15,499 bases of DNA. Source: Chloroflexota bacterium. Its GTDB lineage: Bacteria > Chloroflexota > Dormibacteria > Dormibacterales > Dormibacteraceae. The stretch spans positions 12,394 through 27,892 of the forward strand of contig DMCH01000177.1 of assembly GCA_003446775.1 (NCBI GenBank). The letters are read 5' to 3'. The notes below the pieces were generated by a model. The model saw only the letters and a list, made by a program, of their open reading frames with translations, was not told where the DNA came from and searched no databases. Numbering within the stretch: position 1 is the first letter of the stretch; the number at the start of each line of letters is the position of its first letter. The position numbers and the translations under genes were made by a program. Positions 6,200 through 13,086 of this stretch are shown one piece after another.

Positions 6200-6877
6200 T
6201 CAACGAGCCGCGGCGCGGATATCAGCTAATGAACGACGCTGCTCGCCCTTTTCGTCGAAGTTCTCAGCCGCGAGCCAGGCTTCGAAGGCCTCACGGATCA
6301 CCGGCCACTCGCCGTCGAGGATCGAGAACCAGGCGCTATCACGGTTGCGCCCTTTGACGACCATGTGCTGCCGGAAGACCCCTTCGAAGGTGAAGCCGAA
6401 ACGCTTCGCGGCGCGTCGAGAGGGCTCGTTGAGTGCATCGCATTTCCATTCGAGCCTTCGATACCCGAGGTCGTCGAATACGTGCTTTGCCATCAGGGAG
6501 ATCGCCTCCGTCGCCTGGCGCGTGCGCTGGAGCGTAGGAGCAAACCAGATGTGTCCGATCTCGATCACGCCATGCTCCGGGGCCATGCGCATGAAGGCTG
6601 CCATGCCTTGGGGCACGCCCGTTGCACCGTCAACCACGCACACGAAGTAAGGATCGGTCGAGGCCGCGCGCTGGTCGAGCCAGGACTTGAAGTCTTCGAA
6701 GCCCGCGAATGGTCCATAGGGTAGGTATCGGAAAAGAGACTCGGCCGCTCCCCCATCGTCGGAGGCCGTGAACAGACGCTGCCCGTGGACTGCTGGGTCG
6801 AGCGGCTCCAGCCGTACCGTCCTGCCGACGAGAGGTTTGCGCTCCGGCACGAGCGCCGGCGTCCAGTCGAGACTCAT
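6200..6877 (-). CDS. GNAT-family N-acetyltransferase (RimJ/RimL-like)
   Basis: GCN5-related acetyltransferase of the Acetyltransf_3 / RimJ-RimL type, 225 aa, cytosolic, transferring acetyl from acetyl-CoA to an amine. After an extended N-terminus, RTVRLEPLDP (19-28) opens the fold. IGHIWFAPTLQRTRQATEA (107-125) is strand beta4 plus the pyrophosphate-binding loop region, in which the usual glycines of Q/RxxGxG/A are replaced. RRLEWKCDALNEPSRRAAKR (140-159) is the conserved helix with N150 and S153, then the GFTFEGVFR turn (161-169). The start is ATG 6877, with no strong ribosome site. It is divergent from the F420-reductase-like operon across 77 bp. The substrate (a protein N-terminus, or a small molecule) is not deducible. 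A hydrophobic in-frame stretch follows its TGA stop. Confidence 0.88.
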   Translation of the reverse strand: MSLDWTPALVPERKPLVGRTVRLEPLDPAVHGQRLFTASDDGGAAESLFRYLPYGPFAGFEDFKSWLDQRAASTDPYFVCVVDGATGVPQGMAAFMRMAPEHGVIEIGHIWFAPTLQRTRQATEAISLMAKHVFDDLGYRRLEWKCDALNEPSRRAAKRFGFTFEGVFRQHMVVKGRNRDSAWFSILDGEWPVIREAFEAWLAAENFDEKGEQRRSLADIRAAAR

Positions 6878-6954
6878 CTACCGGAAGATGTCGAATAAGG
6901 GGCCATCGACGACGGTTCTCGTCCTCTGTAGTGGGTGGAAGGGGTCAGGCGTAA

Positions 6955-7587
6955 ATGAAGATCGCAATCATAGGCGCGGGAAACGTCGGCAAGGCTCTCG
7001 CCAGGTCGAGCATCCGGGCAGGGCACCAGGTCACCCTCAGCGCCGCGAGCCCTGAAAGTGCTGCTGACGCGGCCAAGGCTACCGGCGCTCATGCCGCCAA
7101 GAACAATGTCGAGGCGGTCGACGGCGCCGACCTGGTGATCATTGCGGTGCCCTATGACAAGCTCGGCGAGGTGTTCCGCGGTCTGGGGTCGTCGGTCGAC
7201 GACAAGGTCGTTGTCGACGCTACCAACCATATCAACGCCCAAAACCCCGGCGAGGTGCTGGGCGCGGCATCAAACGCTGAAGAGATACAGAAGCGTCACC
7301 CCAAGGTGCTCGTGGTCAAAGCCTTCAATTACGCCTTTGCCTCCCGGATGTTCGAACCGACAGTCGATGGCCTCCGCCTCGACGGTTTCGTCGCCGGGGA
7401 CGATCAGGCGGCCAAGGACAAGGCCCTCGAGTTCGTCGAGTCGATCGGCTTCCGTCCCATCGACGCCGGCCCTCTGGTCATGGCTCGGGTGCTCGAGGGC
7501 ATGGCGCTTTTGAACGTCACCCTTCAGATCCGCCACGGCTGGCCGCGGCAGAACGGCTGGAAACTCGTCGGCCCGCCCAGCGATTAA
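6955..7587 (+). CDS. NADPH:F420 oxidoreductase-like NAD(P)-binding protein
   Basis: Small single-domain dehydrogenase, 210 aa, with the F420-dependent NADP oxidoreductase fold. IAIIGAGNVG (3-12) is the dinucleotide-binding glycine loop. ADLVIIAVPYDKL (58-70) and KVVVDATNHIN (84-94) are the next Rossmann strands, and VKAFNYAFASRM (121-132) corresponds to the family's conserved K-x-FN segment. Fno enzymes pass hydride between F420H2 and NADP+, but many homologues are uncharacterised and their use of F420 is unproven. The second-strand loop (SAASPES, 29-35) has serines rather than the Arg seen in NADPH-specific Fno. A purine-rich GGAAGGGG (6937-6944) precedes ATG 6955 by about 10 nt. The VOC gene begins 23 bp after the stop and has its own good ribosome site, so the two probably form an operon. 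Confidence 0.85.
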   Translation: MKIAIIGAGNVGKALARSSIRAGHQVTLSAASPESAADAAKATGAHAAKNNVEAVDGADLVIIAVPYDKLGEVFRGLGSSVDDKVVVDATNHINAQNPGEVLGAASNAEEIQKRHPKVLVVKAFNYAFASRMFEPTVDGLRLDGFVAGDDQAAKDKALEFVESIGFRPIDAGPLVMARVLEGMALLNVTLQIRHGWPRQNGWKLVGPPSD

Positions 7588-7610
7588 AGGTCCGGTTTGA
7601 GGGGAAACTA

Positions 7611-8174
7611 ATGAGTATGAAGGCCGAAATCGAAACTCAGATCGTCAATGGCGTCACTCCCAGGGAGCGCGCGCCACGCCCAGTCGCCTCGGGTACGAGA
7701 ATCGGCCACGTCCATCTCAAGACAGCGGACATCGACCGCGTGCACCACTTCTACGTCGAAATCCTTGGATTCGACGTGATCTTTCGCATGAAGGACGCCT
7801 TGTTCCTGTCCGCCGGCGGCTATCACCATCACCTGGGCTTCAACACCTGGGAGTCGAAAGGCGGTTCTCCCCCACCGCCCGGCACCACAGGGCTGTACCA
7901 CGTCGCGATCCTCTACCCGACCCGAGCCGCGCTCGGTGACGCCCTGCGGCGTCTCGCGGAAGCGGGCTGGCCGCTGGACGGAGTCAACGACCACGGCACC
8001 CATGAGGCGCTCTATCTGCGAGATCCCGACGGCAACGGCCTCGAGCTGGCCTGGGACCGCCCCGAGGACCAGTGGCCGAAGGACAAGGACGGCCACCTCT
8101 CCTTCAGCGGCAGCAGACTCGACCTGGAAGGCCTGCTGAAAGAGGGGCTGGAGTCCGAGACCAAGCCCGAGTAA
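7611..8174 (+). CDS. VOC-family protein (glyoxalase / extradiol dioxygenase fold, CatE-like)
   Basis: Vicinal-oxygen-chelate protein, 187 aa, with two paired beta-alpha-beta-beta-beta modules. IGHVHLKTADIDR (31-43) opens the first, supplying a His ligand at H33 or H35. FYVEILGFDV (47-56) and GGYHHHLGFNTW (69-80) are hallmarks of the CatE / catechol-2,3-dioxygenase-like branch. The second module begins at GLYHVAI (94-100, H97) and ends with YLRDPDGNGLELAW (135-148), where E145 is the expected metal ligand. All three ligands are present, so it should bind a divalent metal; the reaction is unknown. GAGGGG (7599-7604) stands 6 nt before ATG 7611, a good ribosome site that also rules out the in-frame ATG at 7617. 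It is the second gene of a pair with the F420-reductase-like protein and converges on the NiCoT gene 12 bp away. Confidence 0.9.
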   Translation: MSMKAEIETQIVNGVTPRERAPRPVASGTRIGHVHLKTADIDRVHHFYVEILGFDVIFRMKDALFLSAGGYHHHLGFNTWESKGGSPPPPGTTGLYHVAILYPTRAALGDALRRLAEAGWPLDGVNDHGTHEALYLRDPDGNGLELAWDRPEDQWPKDKDGHLSFSGSRLDLEGLLKEGLESETKPE

Positions 8175-8186
8175 CGCTCGGCTCAG

Positions 8187-9263
8187 CTAGGCGACGTCGT
8201 CGACCAGGGCCGCCCAGCGTTCGTCGATCCGGCGGACCTTGTAGATCGCGAAGGCACCCAACCACGCGATCACGAATGCGCCCACGATCACGTACCCGGC
8301 CTTGCCGATGAAGTCGAAGTTCGCGATCGCGTCGTAAGCGCCGCCATGCAGGCCGAGAGTGTGAATGAGGATTTGCGCCACCTGGAAGAGCCCGACGAAC
8401 AGGGCCACGAACACCGAAAGCGACGTGACGGTCAGGTTGTAGAAGACCTTCCGGATCGGGCTCGCGAACGCCCACGAGTACGCCTTGGACATGAACGCGC
8501 CGTCGGTCGTGTCCATGAGTGACATGCCCGCCGCGAATATCAGCGGCAGGGAGATGACCGCGGTGAAGGGTAGACCTTGAGCCGCGGCACCGGCCGAGAT
8601 CGCCAGCAGCGCCACCTCGGACGCGGTATCGAAACCGAGGCCGAACAGGAAGCCGATCGGATACATGTGCCAGCTGTGCTCGACCAGGCGGAACATGCGG
8701 CCGAACAGCCTCGTCATCAGGCCGCCGGCGACGAGCTCCGTTTCCAGGCCCTCGCGGTTGTACTCGCCGCGATGCATCTTGCGGTACACGCGAACGATGT
8801 CCAGGAGGATGACCAGGTTCATGATCCCGATCAGAACCAGAAAGCCGCCCGAGACCATCGTGCCCACGGCGCCGCCCACGCTCCTGAGCTCCCCGTTGCC
8901 ACTGACCACTCCCTGCACGATCGACTTCACGGCGAGGCCCAGCGCCACAGCGATCAGGAAAACCACGGTCGAATGACCCAGCGAGAAGTAGAAGCCGACC
9001 CCTACCGGCTTGCCCCCCTGCTGCAGAAGCTTGCGGGTGGTGTTGTCAATCGCCGCGATGTGATCGGCGTCGAACGCGTGCCTCAGCCCGAACGTGTAGG
9101 CAAGGCCGCCCAGGGCCAGAAAACCGGGGTGCTGAGCGCCGTACGCCAGGAGCAGCCCCCATCCGACCAAGTGCAGCAGGCCCACCGCTCCAAAGAAGCC
9201 GCCTAGGCGGGCACGCTCACCCGGATCGAAGGATCGGCCGATCAGAGTCCAGGGTGACGCCAC
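8187..9263 (-). CDS. NiCoT-family nickel/cobalt permease (HoxN/NixA type)
   Basis: Secondary transporter of the inner membrane that takes up Ni2+ and/or Co2+, 358 aa, about eight membrane helices. The signature RHAFDADHIAAIDN (61-74) carries the H-x4-D-H metal motif (H62, D67, H68). Other family motifs follow: LGHSTVVF (95-102), LGFDTASEV (209-217) and GMSLMDTTDG (246-255). Hydrophobic segments lie near 22-42, 49-63, 88-113, 133-160, 200-226, 232-252, 273-300 and 318-342. The start is GTG 9263 (CAC on the plus strand) with only a weak ribosome site. It is divergent from the EcsC-like gene, with a 13-bp palindrome between them. Cobalt uptake would support the B12-dependent NrdJ encoded nearby; nickel for hydrogenase or urease is the alternative, and the sequence does not decide. 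Confidence 0.94.
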   Translation of the reverse strand: MASPWTLIGRSFDPGERARLGGFFGAVGLLHLVGWGLLLAYGAQHPGFLALGGLAYTFGLRHAFDADHIAAIDNTTRKLLQQGGKPVGVGFYFSLGHSTVVFLIAVALGLAVKSIVQGVVSGNGELRSVGGAVGTMVSGGFLVLIGIMNLVILLDIVRVYRKMHRGEYNREGLETELVAGGLMTRLFGRMFRLVEHSWHMYPIGFLFGLGFDTASEVALLAISAGAAAQGLPFTAVISLPLIFAAGMSLMDTTDGAFMSKAYSWAFASPIRKVFYNLTVTSLSVFVALFVGLFQVAQILIHTLGLHGGAYDAIANFDFIGKAGYVIVGAFVIAWLGAFAIYKVRRIDERWAALVDDVA

Positions 9264-9284
9264 GTCCGAAGCCTAATCGTTACC

Positions 9285-9297
9285 GCGACTGAGTCGC
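9285..9297. promoter_or_regulatory. 13-bp palindrome between divergent NiCoT and EcsC-like genes, possible operator
   Basis: GCGACT (9285-9290), a single G, then AGTCGC (9292-9297) is a perfect inverted repeat. It sits 21 bp upstream of the NiCoT GTG and just before a TATTCA (9305-9310) that could be the -10 box of the plus-strand gene. A metal-responsive repressor site is possible, but no consensus was recognised. Confidence 0.35.
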
Positions 9298-9326
9298 AAC
9301 TGCGTATTCAAATGAGGTCCCCACAC

Positions 9327-10097
9327 ATGCGAATGGATCCCAACTTCCCTGTCGCGTGGCTCCGCGGTACGCTTGCCCCAGTGGATTTCGACCGGCTCCC
9401 GCCCCAGCTGCAGACCGTGCTTCGCGGCCTCGCCCGCATGATCAGCAGCCGCGAACCTGCCATCCACGCGAAGGTCGACCAGCTGCGGGCCCGGCATCCG
9501 CATTTCACCAATGACCAACTGGCGCTGGACCTGATCCGTTCCACTCGCAGGCGCGTCGCCAGCACTGGGGCGCTCAGCGCCGCGGCCGCGATCGCGCCCG
9601 GCCTGGGCACCATGATCGCGGTCGGCACCGTCACAACCCAGGCTTTCTATGCGTTAGAGCAGGAGGTCGAGCTCGTGCTCGCCGTCGCCATGATCTACGG
9701 TCACGAGCTCGCCACCTCGGACGAGCGCGTGCTCGAGGCGCTCGTCGTCGTCGGCATCACCAGCGGGGCCGTAAAGCTGCGCGAGGACGTGCTCGTGACG
9801 GGTGGCGAGCGCCTGGCCGTGGCCGCGTTCCGCCGCCTTCCGAGTACTTTGCTCGCTCACGGCGGCAGCCGCATCCTGGCCCGGATCCTCGCGCGAGTCA
9901 CCGGCAGCGGCGCGGCCAAGGCCGCGGCCCGGTTGGTCCCCATCGGCGTCGGCGTGGCCGCCGGTGCGGGTTTCGATTGGCTCGCGGTCACCGGACTCGG
10001 GCGCGCCGCGATGAAGTACTACGGACCTGGAGGTCCCGGTGCGCGCCCTCTTTTACTTGCCGGCGAAGATGCCGCGCACGTCAAACTGGGCCGCTGA
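9327..10097 (+). CDS. EcsC-like protein of unknown function
   Basis: About 256 aa resembling the EcsC family, a membrane-associated group with no settled role (Bacillus EcsC is encoded with an ABC transporter). It has an N-terminal helical part, then an Ala/Gly-rich amphipathic segment STGALSAAAAIAPGLG (79-94). Next is the helix ALEQEVELVLAVAMIYGHEL (109-128), a pattern seen in EcsC proteins, and a second Gly/Ala-rich stretch VPIGVGVAAGAGFDWLAV (204-221) ending in MKYY (229-232). In-frame ATGs occur at 9312, 9327 and 9333. GAGG lies 9 nt before 9327, so that start is used. The last 45 bp overlap the 3' end of the convergent ligase gene. Family membership is moderately supported; no catalytic residues are evident. 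Confidence 0.65.
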   Translation: MRMDPNFPVAWLRGTLAPVDFDRLPPQLQTVLRGLARMISSREPAIHAKVDQLRARHPHFTNDQLALDLIRSTRRRVASTGALSAAAAIAPGLGTMIAVGTVTTQAFYALEQEVELVLAVAMIYGHELATSDERVLEALVVVGITSGAVKLREDVLVTGGERLAVAAFRRLPSTLLAHGGSRILARILARVTGSGAAKAAARLVPIGVGVAAGAGFDWLAVTGLGRAAMKYYGPGGPGARPLLLAGEDAAHVKLGR

Positions 10098-11117
10098 CTC
10101 GATCTGATCGAAGCCGCATTTCTTGGGCGGCTTGTCGGTGCGCCAGCGAAGGAACCGGGTCGCGTGGCGAAAACGCTCGCCCGCCTCGAGCTTGTCATAT
10201 GCGACTTCGCACACGAGCTCGGGACGCACGGTCACCCATTCGGCTTCCTTGTCCTTTCCACGCGACCACCTGCTGATGCCGCCGGGCATACGCCCGGAGC
10301 TGTACGAATCCCACTCGCTCTGCGGCACGTCCACCTCGAACGGCTTCAGCTTGGCGATCAACTCCTTGCGCTCGGCCGCGCTGAACGACGATGTGTGACC
10401 GACGTAGTTGAGTGTTTTCCCGCGATACAGGCCCAACAGCAACGAACCAAGCGACTTGCCGTCGTTTGACTTTCGCCAGCCGATGACCACGCAATCGGCC
10501 GTGCGTTGGTGCTTGATCTTGACCCAAAGCCTCTTCCCCGGAACGTAAGCGCCGCTCCAGGACTTCGCCATCACACCATCGAGGCCCGCGCCCTCGAACC
10601 GCTCGAACCACGTCGCTGCGGTCGCGTGGTCGCGCGTGTAAGGGGTGAGAAAGATCGGCTGCTTGACGCCCTTGAGGAGACTTTCGAGGCGCTTGCGCCG
10701 CTTTCCGAGCGCCTCGGACCGCAGGTCGTCGGCGCCCTCGGCGAGGATGTCGAAGGCGACATACCAGGCCGGCGTGGCCTCGCTCAGCATTCGCACCCTC
10801 GAGTCGGCCGGATGAATGCGCTGTTGCAGGGCGCCGAAATCGAGCCCGTTCCCACCTACGACGATGAGCTCGCCGTCCAGCACCACTTTGTCCGCGCGCA
10901 GCTTCCGGAAGGCCGGCAGCAGCTCGGGGAAGTAGCGGGTCATCGGACGCGCTCCCCGGCTCACCAGCTCGACGTTGTCGCCGTCACGGAACACGAGCGT
11001 GCGGAATCCGTCCCACTTGGGCTCGTACTCCCAGCCGTCGCCCTTGGGGATGCCGTCGCCCGGCGCCGACAGCATCGGCTCCATATTCAGGGGTATCGGA
11101 AGCTTCAAAACCGTCAT
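10053..11117 (-). CDS. ligC: ATP-dependent DNA ligase, LigC type
   Basis: ATP-dependent DNA ligase, 354 aa, nucleotidyltransferase domain plus OB fold, sealing nicks as an accessory to the essential NAD-dependent LigA. Motif I is YEPKWDGFR (31-39), with K34 as the AMP-accepting lysine. Next come SRGARPMTRYFPEL (53-66), motif III VLDGELIV (79-86), motif IIIa VAFDIL (120-125), motif IV GLDGVMAK (178-185) and motif V WVKIKH (198-203), followed by an OB domain (about 205-354). Length and motif spacing match mycobacterial LigC rather than the multi-domain LigD. ATG 11117 follows GGGG with a 5-nt spacer. No Ku gene or polymerase/nuclease module lies beside it, so a role in base-excision or backup repair is more likely than classic LigD-Ku end joining. 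Its last 45 bp are antisense to the EcsC-like gene. Confidence 0.93.
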   Translation of the reverse strand: MTVLKLPIPLNMEPMLSAPGDGIPKGDGWEYEPKWDGFRTLVFRDGDNVELVSRGARPMTRYFPELLPAFRKLRADKVVLDGELIVVGGNGLDFGALQQRIHPADSRVRMLSEATPAWYVAFDILAEGADDLRSEALGKRRKRLESLLKGVKQPIFLTPYTRDHATAATWFERFEGAGLDGVMAKSWSGAYVPGKRLWVKIKHQRTADCVVIGWRKSNDGKSLGSLLLGLYRGKTLNYVGHTSSFSAAERKELIAKLKPFEVDVPQSEWDSYSSGRMPGGISRWSRGKDKEAEWVTVRPELVCEVAYDKLEAGERFRHATRFLRWRTDKPPKKCGFDQIESAAQFDVRGIFAGK

Positions 11118-11174
11118 GTTTTCCCCAGCTGTCTATATCTTGTGGATGAAGGTACCCTGTGCTACCATATCGCC

Positions 11175-11258
11175 GGTCGGTAAGGCCGACCCAACAAATT
11201 CGACTCCACGCCCCCACCCCAGCCTTGGGAAGCTCGCGAAAGCGGGCTTCCCGCTTTT
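11175..11258 (+). ncRNA. Candidate small RNA upstream of ligC (weak)
   Basis: A plus-strand terminator (11227-11258) stands between two minus-strand genes, so it needs a plus-strand transcript. TTGTGG (11140-11145) and TACCAT (11163-11168), 17 bp apart, could be a promoter, with a start near 11175. The transcript would be about 80 nt, with GGTCGG (11175-11180)/CCGACC (11186-11191) as a 5' hairpin. The promoter match is only fair. A 38-codon frame from ATG 11146 looks non-coding. Confidence 0.3.
11227..11258 (+). terminator. Intrinsic terminator-like hairpin with GAAA tetraloop and T-run on the plus strand
   Basis: GGGAAGCTCGC (11227-11237) pairs with GCGGGCTTCCC (11242-11252), including one T-G pair, around a GAAA tetraloop, then GCTTTT. 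An alternative 8-bp stem, AAAGCGGG/CCCGCTTT, is symmetrical and could serve the minus-strand flotillin transcript, whose stop codon (11257-11259) it touches. On the minus strand the T-run is only three bases. Confidence 0.6.
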
Positions 11259-13086
11259 ATGAGCCGAATCGGGAAAGGAGCTCGGCGACCGTCATCTTGC
11301 CGTAGTCCTTGCCGAGCACGTTTTCGGCGGTGTGCCACACCATCTGGGCCTGGGCCGGGCCGCGACTGGCCAGGTCCTCGAGCGATACCGAACCAAACAG
11401 CTGGATCTGCGGAATCGCCTTCAGCTGCTGGGCCAGCCACTTCGCCCACTGGGCGGTGTTCCCGTCGCTCGGAGCGACCTTGGCTTCGACCGCCGCCTTG
11501 ATCGCGGTGGCCTTGGCCTCGGCCGTCGCCGCGGCCTTGGTCGCTTTGGCTGCAGTCTCGTGGGCGACCTCGGCTGCCGCTGCTGCCGTCTCTTTGGCCT
11601 TCGCTTCCACTTCCGCAGCCGTGGCTTCTGCCCGGGCCGGCATGGTGGTGAGCTTGTTTTCGCCCTTGTGCATGATCTCCTCGGCGGCCTTCCCCATCTC
11701 GCCGCGGCCGCCCCCTTCGCTGGCGCCGTCGCCCGTACGCAGACGGTCGCCGAAGCCTCTGCCCATCGCGCCTCCGATCAGTCCCGGCACGTCGAGCCCG
11801 GTCAGTCCCTTGATCGCCGTCGTCGACTCGATCATCGCCCGGGTGGCATTGCGCACGAGGTCCGAGGCGCCATCGGCGCTCATGACGGTCAACGAATCGA
11901 TGTGGCCCATCGGCTCGGCAGCCGCGCGGACGATTTCGGGCAGCGCGCTCAGCACGGTCTGGATGATGGCGGCCTCGTTGAACTGCTTGTAAGCCTCCGC
12001 GCGCATCGCGAGCGCCTTGGCCTCCGCCTCACCCTTGGTGAGGACGATCTGCGCCTCGGCGCCACCTTCGAGTCGCGTGGTTTCGGCGTCCGCCTCGGCG
12101 GATGCGATACGAGCGCGCTTCTCGCCTTCGGCGCGCGCGATCACAGCCTGAGCTTCAGCCGCGGCCGGCTTGACCGTGGACGAAAGCAGCTCCTTTTCTC
12201 GGCGGTCGGCCTCCAGTTGCGCGAGCTCCGTCTGCCTGCGCACGACCTCCTGCTGAGCCTCCGCCTGGGCGAGCGGACCAGCTTGATCGGCCCTCGCCTG
12301 TGCGGCCGCGACCTGAGTCTTGGTCTCGGCTTCCCGGAGCGAAACGTCACGCCCGGCGTTGATCTTCACCTGTTGCGCCTCGGCCTCTCGGACTGCGGCG
12401 GTCTGGTCGGCGGACGCCCGCGCCATACGCGCGTCCCGCTCGACGGTGGCCAGGTTCTGCTGTCCGAGCAAACCGATGTAGTTCGACTCGTCCGAAAAGC
12501 TCTGGATGGTGAAGGCGTCGATCTGGAGGCCGCTCGTGGCCAGGTCGCCCTTGGCCGCGTCCTGCACCTGCTGCAAGAGCTTCTGGCGATCGCGGATCAG
12601 CTCTTCGATGGTCAGCGTGCCGACGATCGAGCGCAACGAGCCCTCGAGCACGTTCTTGACGATGGAGTCGACCTGCTCCGGCCTGGCGTCGAGGAATCGC
12701 TCGGCGGCGTTGCGCAGCGACTCGACGTCCCGGCCGATCTTGAATGTGGCCACGCCCTGGACCTGCACCTTGATGCCCTGGCTGGTCACCGCGTCACTGA
12801 GCTGCACGTTGATCTGGCGGGCGGTCAGCTTCAGCTTGCCGACGCGGTCGAGCAACGGGCGCACGAACGTCCCGCCTCCGACCACAACCTTGACGCCCTT
12901 GTCGCCCGAGATCGCCATCGCCTGCCCACGCTCGTTGCGCACCTTGGCGCCGCGCGACCCGGCGATGATGAGGGCCTCGTTCGCGCCCGCGACCTTGTAC
13001 CGGCTGGCCACGAAAGCAATGAGCAGGACGAGGATGATCACCCCCGTCACCGCCAGGAATGGAGTGGACGTCACAAAACTAGGCAT
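11257..13086 (-). CDS. Flotillin-family SPFH/band-7 protein with extended C-terminus
   Basis: Flotillin-like scaffold of membrane microdomains, 609 aa. A single N-terminal membrane segment (about 9-28) is followed by the SPFH domain (about 30-210; for example QINVQLSDAVTSQGIKVQVQ at 91-110). A long coiled coil rich in EA repeats (about 215-370) is the oligomerisation region. The flotillin C-terminal part (about 370-440) contains PEIVRAAAEPM (383-393), then a Gly-rich linker. Beyond the usual end lies an Ala/Lys/Glu-rich helix (about 485-537) and a separate 65-residue segment (545-609) with Trp, Pro and a conserved-looking tail; typical bacterial flotillins are about 500 aa. AAGGAG stands 9 nt before ATG 13086. 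The start overlaps the end of nfeD by 8 bp, indicating translational coupling. Such pairs act in lipid-domain organisation, secretion and stress responses. Confidence 0.93.
   Translation of the reverse strand: MPSFVTSTPFLAVTGVIILVLLIAFVASRYKVAGANEALIIAGSRGAKVRNERGQAMAISGDKGVKVVVGGGTFVRPLLDRVGKLKLTARQINVQLSDAVTSQGIKVQVQGVATFKIGRDVESLRNAAERFLDARPEQVDSIVKNVLEGSLRSIVGTLTIEELIRDRQKLLQQVQDAAKGDLATSGLQIDAFTIQSFSDESNYIGLLGQQNLATVERDARMARASADQTAAVREAEAQQVKINAGRDVSLREAETKTQVAAAQARADQAGPLAQAEAQQEVVRRQTELAQLEADRREKELLSSTVKPAAAEAQAVIARAEGEKRARIASAEADAETTRLEGGAEAQIVLTKGEAEAKALAMRAEAYKQFNEAAIIQTVLSALPEIVRAAAEPMGHIDSLTVMSADGASDLVRNATRAMIESTTAIKGLTGLDVPGLIGGAMGRGFGDRLRTGDGASEGGGRGEMGKAAEEIMHKGENKLTTMPARAEATAAEVEAKAKETAAAAAEVAHETAAKATKAAATAEAKATAIKAAVEAKVAPSDGNTAQWAKWLAQQLKAIPQIQLFGSVSLEDLASRGPAQAQMVWHTAENVLGKDYGKMTVAELLSRFGS

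Noticed and set aside
10506..11183. 225-codon plus-strand frame opposite ligC
   Set aside because: No domain or start signal; the ligase on the other strand has every nucleotidyltransferase motif.
11191..11220. TTCGACTCC followed by C-rich CCCACCCCA, resembling a tRNA or tmRNA 3' end
   Set aside because: The T-stem does not pair and no acceptor, D or anticodon arms can be built, so it is not a tRNA gene.
11146..11262. 38-codon plus-strand frame starting ATG 11146
   Set aside because: The product is Pro-rich with no features, has no good ribosome site, and much of it is the terminator hairpin.
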